From Russula earlei (taxonomy: Eukaryota > Basidiomycota > Agaricomycetes > Russulales > Russulaceae): 15,060 bases of DNA. Below are positions 7,785 through 15,060 of the stretch, one piece after another. The notes beneath the pieces were generated by a model, which saw only the letters and a list, made by a program, of their open reading frames with translations, made no database searches and was not told the origin of the DNA. The DNA lies in contig JAGFNK010001091.1 of NCBI GenBank assembly GCA_025769875.1, positions 1 through 15,060 of the forward strand, written 5' to 3'. Made by a program: the position numbers and the translations under genes. Every line of letters begins with the position of its first letter. Positions within the stretch are counted from its first letter, which is position 1.

Positions 7785-10700
7785 TTAAGACAGCTGCGAT
7801 AACTGACTGGGTGGGAAGTGCAGGATAACGGTGCGACCTCGTAAACATAGCACTAGACTAGACTTGTATGAATCTTGACATTCTGGCCTGCAAGACACTG
7901 GGACCCAACAGAGTCTCGTGATATGGTTGCCATGAATTTTAAAGACCCATCCATCGATGCTGCAGTACAAACCATGCATTGCAATGCCACGGACTGATGT
8001 CCAGTCGCTCTCGAGGGTCTGGATGGCATCACCAGTACTCGTGTCCCAGATCCAGACTGTGCGATCCGAAGACCCAGCGACGATCCGGGTGCCGTCTGGC
8101 GAAAACGCGACGGCGTTGACCCAATCTTTGTGGCCCTCGAGGGTCTTGACGGTGGCGCCAGTACTCGGGTCCCAGATCCGGACTGTGCGATCCGAAGACC
8201 CAGAGACAATCCGGGTGCCGTCTGGCGAAAACGCGACGGCTCTGACCGAATCTTTGTGGCCCTCGAGGGTCTTGACGGTGGCGCCAGTATTCGTGTCCCA
8301 GATCCGGACTGTGCGATCATCTGACCCAGAGACAATCCGGGTGCCGTCTGGCGAAAACGCAACGGCGAAGACCGAATATTTGTGGCCCTCGAGGGTCTTG
8401 ACGGTGGTGCCAGTATTCGTGTCCCAGATCCGGACTGTGCGATCATCTGACCCAGAGACAATCCGGATGCCGTCTGGCGAAAACGCGACGGCTCTGACCG
8501 AATCTTTGTGGCCCTCGAGGGTCTTGACGGTGGCGCCAGTATTCGTGTCCCAGATCCGGACTGTGCGATCATCTGACCCAGAGACAATCCGGGTGCCGTC
8601 TGGCGAAAACGCAACGGCGAAGACCGAATATTTGTGGCCCTCGAGGGTCTTGACGGTGGTGCCAGTATTCGTGTCCCAGATCCGGACTGTGCGATCCGAA
8701 GACCCAGAGACAATCCGGGTGCCGTCTGGCGAAAACGCGATGGCTTTGACCGATTTTTGTGGCCCTCGAGGGTCTTGACGGTGGCGCCAGTACTCGGGTC
8801 CCAGATCCGGACTGTGCGATCATCTGACCCAGAGACGATCCGGGTGCCGTCTGGCGAAAACGCGACGGCTTTGACCGAAATTTTGTGGCCCTCGAGGGTC
8901 TTGACGGTGGCGCCAGTATTCGTGTCCCAGATCCGGACTGTGCGATCCAAAGACCCAGAGACAATCCGGGTGCCGTCTGGCGAAAGCGCGACGGCTGTGA
9001 CCAAATATTTGTGGCCCTCGAGGGTCTTGACGGTGGCGCCAGTGTTCGTGTCCCAGATCCGGACTGTGCGATCATCTGACCCAGAGACAATCCGGGTGCC
9101 ATCTGGCGAAAACGCGACGGCTGTGACCAAATATTTGTGGCCCTCGAGGGTCTTGACGGTGGCGCCAGTATTCGTGTCCCAGATCCGCACTGTGCGATCC
9201 GAAGACCCAGAGACAATCCGGGTGCCATCTGGCGAAAGCGCGACGGCTGTGACCGAATCTTTGTGGCCCTCGAGGGTCTTGACGGTGGCGCCAGTACTCG
9301 TGTCCCAGATCCGGACTGTGCGATCCAAGGACCCAGATACAATCCGGGTGCCGTCTGGCGAAAACGCGACGGCTGTGACCGAATCTTTGTGGCCCTCGAG
9401 GGTCTTGACGGTGGCGCCAGTACTCGTGTCCCAGATCCGGACCGTGCAATCCCGTGACCCAGAGACAATCCGGGTGCCGTCCGGCGAAAACGCGACCGCT
9501 GTGACAAAATCTTTGTGGCCCTCCATCGCTCTCAGCTCCGCATTCCATGATTGTTCCATCCCATTCAAGACCGTAACAGATTCCTCCAAGTCTCCGCGGA
9601 AGTGTGCACGGATTTTAGAGCCGAGAGGGGCGAATGGAAGGGCAGAGTGGTAGACATGCAGGGCTGCAATGCTGATGGGATCAAAGAACTCAAGCGTAAA
9701 CCGTTCAAGATCATACAGCATGTCAATGATGCCAATTGGAAACCTGAGGTCGGCCAACATCTATAATGATGTGACGAACGGTCCACACCAAAACCAAGAC
9801 AACTCACTGATAATCTTTGTCGAGCAAGTTGCAGTGCCGGAATGGCAACATCAAGCGAGTCCATCAGACTCAGAGCCTCAACCCAGTACAAACTGTGATC
9901 GAAACAGAATGTTTTCAAGACATCAAACAGCTCGTCCGATGGCGGCGAGTTTGCCAAATGACCCGCCCAATGACGGCAGGCGTATTGCATCGCGGGTGGA
10001 ATATTTTCTGCGATTCTTTTGGAGATATCTCCAATCTCTTTGTTCAGCTTTGAATAGTCTCCGATTTGGCATATATCCCGTTGAAGTCTGTTTAATTTCT
10101 TCAGACAATCAATGGCGAGATAGCTGTGATGCAGTGAAGTATCGATCAGAAATTTCGGCTCCGTGCAGCGGGTCGGATCAACGATAAAATCGGGGAAGGA
10201 TGCATGCATCACTTGGACAGCCCCAGGGTTCGAAGGGATAATAATGATTGAACGTAGGCGCTGGAGAATGTTTGTGATAGGAATATCCTTGCTTGTATCG
10301 TCGCAGAGCAACGCTGATATCGAACTTGCAGAGAGAGGGTCACAGAGTACAACAATACAACCAAGAACCCTTCGCAAGCGGGCTAATGTGTCGGTAAGGG
10401 ATGATGGTGGAAATGCGCTGCTCAAGACAGTGAGGTACAGCCGGTCTAGGTACTGATAAGGATTCCGATTCGACTGCGCAAGGTTTTGTGTCGTGGTGAC
10501 CAGTTCATGAAGCCGTCCCCTCGGGTTTAAAGCATCAGGATCTTCGATAAATCGAACTGCGGTGGCAGCAAAGATAAACAATCCATCTGAGAGTTGGACA
10601 AGTGCATGGACATCGTTCTGAGTGAACCAATTCCGTTCTTGGAGGCCATCATCGCGAGACCCAACATGAGTAAGCTCGTGCATCAAAAATATTTCGATGT

Positions 10701-12358
10701 CATGGTCTACAGTCGATTTTGGAATCTCGTGATGGAAGAGCGCATGTGTATGTGACTGGAGACGAGGAGAGAGGGATGGCACGTGCAGTTTAGGCTCGGG
10801 TCGGCTGGTGAGGAAAATGGAGAACGGAAGGTGATCGATGTGGGCCGAAAGCACGGACACGATGAATGAGGTCGCGTCATCATCTTTGCACTCATCGAGG
10901 GCATCTAACACGATGACGGCCGGTGATGGAAATGCTTGCCCCGTAAGGATGGACTTTTGGATCGGTTCGATGATGAGCTTTTGCAATTGGTTTGATGGAT
11001 CAGAATACCAAACGTCCTGATTAGCTTTAAACGCCTCTTGCATAAAACGTGCGAGTGGTCGGTGGAACGTCGTGCCCAGTTGGTGAGCAATTGAGCTGAA
11101 TACAAGCTTCGGATTGTTTCTCTCGCTATCGTTACTTGAGAAGAAGAAACTCGCAGCAAGCCACTTGTTCCCTGTCACAATGCTCGGAAACGCTCTGTGC
11201 GATGGTGGACTTGCCGGTACCGGCCACACCCGACAACCAAAAGATGCGACGTCTGTTTGGGTTGAGGTGAATAGGAGGCACCGGATAGACCGGATCGGTG
11301 AAGGTGCGTTGTTCTTGGATAGCCTCGGTCGAGTCGTTGATCCATTGATATACGGTTCCCAACAGACTCTCGCGTGTGCGTTCCAAACATGCGTGCCTCT
11401 TTCTGTCATCGAGACAATTGAAGCGTGCCTTGTGAGCTCGAGGAAAGTTGGACAGATCATCGTAAACTAAAATCAATGATGAATAATTTTCAGCGTGTTG
11501 AAATAGTTTTCTCGCCTCGGACATCTTGGAATGTTTGCTGGGTGACCTATCAGTCAAAGATATTTAAATGGTCACGATGAGATCAACGTACCATCCCCTC
11601 CCGAACCTCGCGACGAGTTTCCTGAGTAATTCAGATGAACGAGACACATCCAACATATCTGAGAATAACGCACAATGCCTTGGATTTGAATGTCGATGAC
11701 CGCTACAACCTAGACTCGCGAGATATCAGAACTCATCAAGCCGTATGACCACTGGCAAGAAATGGAAAACTTGCAAGAAAGTCATGGATGAGGCCCGTCA
11801 ATCCTTGTATTTGGCTCTGGATGGAGGCGGCATCTTGTCTACTACGGAGAAGTCGGGTTACCCTTCCACGCGATGCGATCTTTTGCAGGTCATTTGTGAT
11901 AGTTTCAAGAGAACTGAATTCGGAATAGTTGGAACAACTGCACCAATTTAAGAGCAAGCAGATAATTACTTGGAAAAGTTTTGGACGAAATTGATGACGG
12001 ATTCCGGGATATCTTGTTTACCTTTGAGTGGCCTGAAAACGGATTGTTCCAGGGTGTTCACACGGCGGATGAGCTGATCGATGTCGTCGATGTTGTTGAT
12101 CGTGGTCTGGAGTATGGCGATGTCAGATCATTTATCAGTTATCCGAGTGGTTTAGATTACCTGGACGATGTCAACGACTTGAAGTAGTCCACCCAGGGTT
12201 CCCTTGATGATGGTTCCTGCCGGAGGAGGAATCGCATCTGCGGTCTCTTTGAGGACGGAGAGTGAGAGGATTAATCCGGCGACAGCAGTCGAGCACGCAT
12301 TTTTCGAACTATCTTTTGCAGCACGTTTATGAAAGAGAGAGAAAAGAGCTTTTGGCAT
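7785..12358 (-). CDS. NACHT-WD40 NLR (STAND) receptor, frame broken twice
   Basis: This is a fungal NLR, an intracellular STAND NTPase of the type that serves allorecognition or innate immunity (family knowledge; Podospora HET-E/HET-D are relatives). Start chosen: ATG at 12358 (MPKALFSLFHKR). Exon 1 is 12161-12358, followed by a 54-bp intron (12107-12160). Exon 2 is 11970-12106, then an intron ending at 11914 or 11938. The next exon contains DLQKIASRGRVTRLLRS. The joins between about 11600 and 11760 are not resolved. A 45-bp intron (11547-11591) leads into the exon with Walker A GVAGTGKST (about 11204-11230). Walker B VIVLDALDEC (10888-10920), sensor TSRPE, and a winged-helix HASFPDF region follow. 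A 47-bp intron (9761-9807) precedes twelve WD40 repeats and a C-terminal cap ending LSQLS at TAA 7785-7787. One base too many near 11163 (just after CDREQ) and one too few near 8755 (start of WD repeat 7) break the frame. Either the gene is a pseudogene or the assembly has indel errors. Confidence 0.93.
8008..9520 (-). repeat. Twelve 126-bp WD40 repeats, highly homogenised
   Basis: Each unit encodes exactly 42 residues of the pattern GHK..V.AVAFSPDGTRIVSG followed by S.DRTVRIWDTNTGATVKT and LE. Boundaries (GTGGCC on the plus strand) fall every 126 bp: near 9515, 9389, 9263, 9137, 9011, 8885, then 8760 after a 125-bp unit, 8634, 8508, 8382, 8256 and 8130. A diverged half-repeat follows at about 8008. 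Differences between units concentrate at unit positions 4, 5, 7 and 23, with synonymous sites nearly fixed. Repeats 1-6 are in frame with the upstream exon. Repeats 7-12 and the C-terminal cap are in frame with each other but one base off. Confidence 0.95.
9808..11162 (-). CDS. NACHT core and winged-helix exon of the NLR
   Basis: This is the largest uninterrupted NACHT reading frame. It opens with WLAASFFFSSNDSERNNP, the usual continuation of Walker A in these proteins, and runs through the predicted Mg-binding Walker B Asp/Glu (LDALDEC), an arginine-containing sensor (FLTSRPEPKLH), the helical domain, and VMHASFPDFIVDPTRC, the winged-helix signature. It closes at codon 9808-9810 on a phase-0 GTGAGT splice donor. 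The frame differs by one base from the Walker A frame upstream (11163-11546). The frame itself stays open up to 11460, but the translation before 11163 is out-of-frame shadow. Confidence 0.9.
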
Positions 12359-12735
12359 AGTAGTAGGAGAGCGTTGTACGAAGAAGGCCTGGTCAAGTCG
12401 GCGATAGCCGAGCCAGATAAGAGAATGTTAGAGCGCTTAGAGCAGGTTGGTGGAGGTGTGGAGACACGTTGCGAGGTTTATTATAATCATGTAATAACGG
12501 CGTTCCTTATACTAGGCTCTGGCCTGAGGACAAGTGCTACGAGAGTATTACCCAGCATTTCTCTGATCAGTTAACCGAGTCGTGGAACCTCAAAAAGTAA
12601 AGCATAAACATAACTAGGCGGCGTTGGTCTCACTACATGATCCACTGGCGATCAGCTGCGCTTCGCGATTGCGGAAACGGACCGACCGATTCACGTTCGC
12701 TCTGAACTGATACAGAGCTATCAATAGAAGGAATA
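12359..12735. other. Intergenic spacer, promoter region of the NLR
   Basis: This 377-bp gap lies between the stop of the Rec114-like gene and the NLR start, both on the minus strand. The plus-strand 81-codon frame through it (12329-12574) resembles nothing known and overlaps the NLR first exon in antisense, so I treat it as chance. Confidence 0.5.
12478..12485 (-). promoter_or_regulatory. TATA-like box upstream of the NLR gene
   Basis: TATAATAA on the minus strand lies about 120 bp upstream of the chosen NLR start codon, within the spacer that separates it from the next gene upstream. The position suits a fungal core promoter. There is no other support. Confidence 0.25.
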
Positions 12736-13902
12736 TTACCACGTTTCCTCCAGCTCATCGCAGAATCCGCGAATGCGCACATCGAGTTCACTCCTTCGAG
12801 CTGAAAGATCCCTCACGTCTTTCAGTATGCGATCACAAACATCGCCTGGGTAAGAGCAACGCACCAGCTTCGGAAACCCCGGCTCGCGCACGACGATGCT
12901 GACCAAGTTTTCGAGCTCCGGGCGCAGTCAGGTTATATAGCTCTGGCGTTTCCCGCAGCAATTCCAGACTCGGCTCCCGTGTATCCTCGTTTTGCCCGTG
13001 CGATGGCGATGGTGGCGGCGCGGCGAGCGTGGCTGCGGAGGATGAAGGCAGAGACGATGCAGGGAGAGAGGATGCACAACTACGGACCCTGCTCTGCACC
13101 ATGACCTGACTGGGATCTATCTCGGGCAGCGTACATGACTGCGCCGGGAATCTGTCGACCGCCGAATCCGGGTGTTGATATTGATGTTCTGGGGAAGATG
13201 GCGGCGCTAGAGACGGCTCTGAGCTCGGGGTGGGAAGTCCCGCGGTCGGAATGAGCCCTTCTTGGATGCTGCTGCTGCTGCTGCGGTGGTGGTGGTGCTC
13301 GTCTTCTATCGTGCGGTTGGCGCCGGCCAATGGAGGGGGCATCGAAGGTCTTCTCGGGACGCTTGTGTGAGTGCGGACGAGCGGAGCACATACAGACGGA
13401 GCTTGGATCGATGCAGACATGGCCAACGGCGGTCTGCTCGTGGAGATTTGCGGTGGGCCAGCGTTCTCCTTACATGGGTACACTGGCCGGATGGCCTCTA
13501 GGAACTGCGCAGCGTCCGATGTGGAAGCGAAATTGACCAGAAAATGAAGGTGCGAGGTATCCCCTTGTCTCCATGCAGCCGTCCCAACAGATCGATAATA
13601 GACGTACCATCGGTAAATTGGCCGGCCCGTAAGAGAAATTTGGTAGCGATTCCCACCACCGGGCCCTGATAGACGGCTTTTCGAGAGGTTCCTGGCACGG
13701 AGTGGAATTGAGGATCGAGACGAGAAAACGTCAAGAGATAGAGATCTTCCCGACGAATATATGCAGCGTTTCCACTCGCCCCCATTGTCATTTCCCTCTG
13801 CGTACCTTTCTGACCTATGTCCGTGTTCCACACTATACGCAGCCGAACAGAAACGAAATTGTAGTCGACGGACTTCTTCATGTCAAGTGCAATTGTAACC
13901 AT
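12736..13902 (-). pseudogene. Uncharacterised basidiomycete protein, possibly Rec114-like, two frame breaks
   Basis: Three consecutive protein pieces lie in shifted frames. From ATG 13902, the first piece includes YIRREDLYLLTFSRLDPQF and QGPVVGIATKFLLRAGQF. The second, after a break near 13605, has RWYVYYRSVGTAAWRQG and SHLHFLVNFASTSDAAQFLE, then a long Ser/Pro-rich linker with an HHHH run. The third, after one extra base near 12917, has ELENLVSIVVREPGFPKLV and ends GFCDELEETW at TAA 12736-12738. A structured N-terminal half, a disordered linker and a short C-terminal helical end fit the architecture of the meiotic recombination protein Rec114 (PH-like fold plus C-terminal helix). That name is a guess from architecture only. 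Indel sequencing errors could explain the breaks. Confidence 0.5.
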
Positions 13903-14050
13903 TCTGACTGCCTGACAGTAAAGTCCTGTAATTGAGTCTGAGCAGAAATATAGGAGCTTGAATATTTTACGGGCCAGTTGTGATGGTGGGGCGAAGGTTT
14001 AAGAATCGCAGGGAAGAGCCCTTAAACTGAGGTATCCTGGGCCACAGGCC
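13903..14050. other. Short intergenic spacer
   Basis: Non-coding. TATATTT on the minus strand near 13946-13952 is TATA-like and lies about 45 bp upstream of the ATG chosen for the Rec114-like gene. Nothing else is recognisable. Confidence 0.3.
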
Positions 14051-14221
14051 TCAAAACTCGAAGAGTAGAACAACAACTAAAGCACCCCAAGCCTGCGCGA
14101 TGATCAGCTCGAGTGTGGAGAGCTCCTCATTTGTCATGGACAGGGTGTGAAGGATGTGGTGCTTGAGCAGCGGTGCGCACAAAATGAGAGCAGCAACATC
14201 GACACGAACGTCTGTCCGCCA
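14051..14221 (-). pseudogene. Coding-like 3' tail of an unidentified gene, cut near the LTR
   Basis: A 56-codon minus-strand frame follows a TAA (14222-14224) and ends at TGA 14051-14053. The text, including VDVAALILCAPLLKHHILH and NEELSTLELIIAQAWGALV, reads like an amphipathic helical C-terminus rather than random translation, and ends LLFEF. It lies 42 bp from the copia LTR boundary at 14263, so the rest of the gene may be on the far side of the inserted element. CAG at the end of the GTCTCAG or GGACAG phrases upstream could be a splice acceptor. The family is not recognised. Confidence 0.3.
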
Positions 14222-14262
14222 TTATGGCCCAGCAGGAATGGCTGAGACACGATTAACAAGGT

Positions 14263-14496
14263 TGTTGGACGAAGGCTCAGTCTTGTATATGAAAGACTGG
14301 TATTAGGTTAGTAAGCTAACCTGTTGGACGAAGGCTATGTACATAATGAGTATATGTAATGGTAAAGGAATGTGCTACTGACCTCAGTCTTGTATATGAA
14401 AGACTGAGAAAAAGGAACGGTGGTATCAACACGGCGTTCTAACTATCCGGTCCGTTCGGTCCGTTTCTCTGCCACGCGGTGGCTGTGTTTCCAACA
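14263..14496 (-). mobile_element. 3' LTR of a Ty1/copia element
   Basis: On the minus strand the LTR begins TGTTGGAAACAC directly after the polypurine tract and ends CCAACA, giving 6-bp inverted termini. The left boundary is ambiguous, because TGTTGGACGAAGGCT occurs both at 14263-14277 and at 14322-14336. The LTR is 234 bp or 175 bp accordingly. Inside are duplicated 24-bp hairpin segments (14276-14299 and 14383-14406), a perfect hairpin GGTTAG-TAAG-CTAACC (14306-14321) and a 9-bp tandem CGGTCCGTT (14448-14465). Confidence 0.75.
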
Positions 14497-14509
14497 CGCC
14501 CCCTCAGCC
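14497..14509 (-). promoter_or_regulatory. Polypurine tract of the copia element
   Basis: GGCTGAGGGGGCG on the minus strand lies between the pol stop codon and the LTR start. This is the position of the plus-strand DNA priming site in LTR retrotransposons. Confidence 0.65.
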
Positions 14510-14993
14510 CTAGTGGCATATTCCCATCTCCTGCATAAAATGCTCATGTTTCTCTCGACTCAGCCCCTTTGTCAGCACATCCACAAGTTGTTCCCCAGTA
14601 GGGATGTAAGCGAGTTTGACTTCGCAGAGCTCGACTTTCTGGTGCAGGAAGTGGTGTCTCACTTCAATGTGTTTCATGCGGTCATGGAACTCCGGGTTCT
14701 TTGTGATGGCGATGGCTGACTGGTTGTTGATATGGAGAGTGGTTGGGAGATGTGTGTCTTCACCCCAATTCGGTGAGTAGATGTCTCAGCCAAATGGCCT
14801 CTTTGGAGGCATGTGCTCCTGCAATGTATTCTGCCTCGGTGCTCGACAATGCAACCGAGGCTGTTTCTTTGAGCTCCAACTCACAGCCCCTCCTGCCAAC
14901 ATGAAGACAAAGCCTGATGTGGACTTGCAATCATTCATGTCGCTGGCCCAGTCTGCATCCACGTACCTGACTAGGGTTGTGGTCAAGACTCAC
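14510..14993 (-). pseudogene. Ty1/copia pol 3' end (RNase H domain), frameshifted and truncated
   Basis: [19 protein letters not shown] and [16 protein letters not shown] open the domain with the first RNase H catalytic Asp. [19 protein letters not shown] with the catalytic Glu, NNQSAIAITKNPEFHDRMKH with a further catalytic-region Asp, and AYIPTGEQLVDVLTKGLS follow, all standard copia words. The end is TAG at 14510-14512. Two single-base breaks interrupt the frame: one missing base near 14860 and one extra base near 14761. Sequence beyond 14993 is no longer copia pol, because another LTR appears to have been inserted there. Reverse transcriptase and integrase are outside the window. Confidence 0.9.
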
Positions 14994-15060
14994 TGTTGAA
15001 CTATCCAGTTCAAGAGCGAGGGATAAGCTCGAAGACGAGTCGATAGACTCCAAGACCGCG
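14994..15060. mobile_element. Probable start of a second LTR, running off the window
   Basis: The copia pol text stops abruptly at TGTTGAACTATCC. The next 60 bases contain three small hairpins in a row: GAACT/AGTTC (14998-15011), GAGC/GCTC (15014-15030) and GAGTC/GACTC (15037-15050). The hairpin-rich TGTT start resembles the solo LTR at 157. The end is outside the window, so neither the length nor a target duplication (expected CTCAC) can be tested. Confidence 0.45.

Noticed and set aside
8569..9507. 312-codon repetitive Arg/Ser/Pro protein on the minus strand
   Set aside because: Out-of-frame shadow of the WD40 repeats; the WD40 frame is the conserved one.
13262..13285. GCT/GCTG microsatellite as a functional repeat
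   Set aside because: It is simply the coding sequence for a low-complexity Ser/His stretch in the linker of the Rec114-like protein.

Overview
The window looks like a transposon-rich accessory stretch of a basidiomycete (probably Agaricomycete) genome. The signs are very short GT-AG introns (45-61 bp), a Plavaka-type KDZ transposase with its characteristic word order, a NACHT-WD40 NLR with near-identical 42-residue WD repeats, and Ty1/copia LTR pieces. I see no bacterial-style operons, rRNA, tRNA or CRISPR. All family names come from motifs read by eye; no search was run.

Layout, left to right. 1-156 is AT-rich DNA with a 14-bp tandem repeat built on TGTTTCAC. 157-701 is a complete solo LTR flanked by the 5-bp duplication ATGGT. 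About 1108-3751 (+) is a dead Plavaka transposase with three recognisable introns, five in-frame TGA codons, strong CpG depletion and an internal deletion. 3915-5393 is a 1.48-kb element with perfect 18-bp terminal inverted repeats and a GGTAC target duplication but no transposase. Further inverted copies of its terminal motif lie just outside it (3897-3908, 5549-5560). About 5546-6631 (+) is the relic of a fungal HNH-nuclease-like gene that starts right after the outer terminal repeat. 6632-7784 has no gene I can name.

The centrepiece, 7785-12358 (-), is one large NLR gene: an N-terminal helical region in several small exons, a NACHT NTPase with Walker A, Walker B and TSRPE motifs, a winged-helix region, a 47-bp intron, then twelve 42-residue WD40 repeats and a short C-terminal cap. 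Its frame is broken just after Walker A and again at the start of WD repeat 7. Upstream and on the same strand, 12736-13902 encodes an uncharacterised protein, tentatively Rec114-like, with two frame breaks. 14051-14221 (-) is a coding-like tail of another gene, apparently cut by the LTR at 14263. 14263-14993 (-) is the 3' end of a Ty1/copia element (RNase H, polypurine tract, LTR). Another LTR seems to begin at 14994 and run out of the window.

The genes do not form a pathway. The picture is an NLR (fungal innate-immunity or allorecognition type) locus hemmed in by nested, decaying mobile elements. The most informative signals are the homogenised but surface-variable WD repeats with a frameshift exactly halfway, the nested TIR elements with target duplications, and the methylation-like CGA-to-TGA decay of the Plavaka copy. 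Single-base frame breaks recur in every long gene of the window, so sequencing error must be excluded before calling them all pseudogenes.
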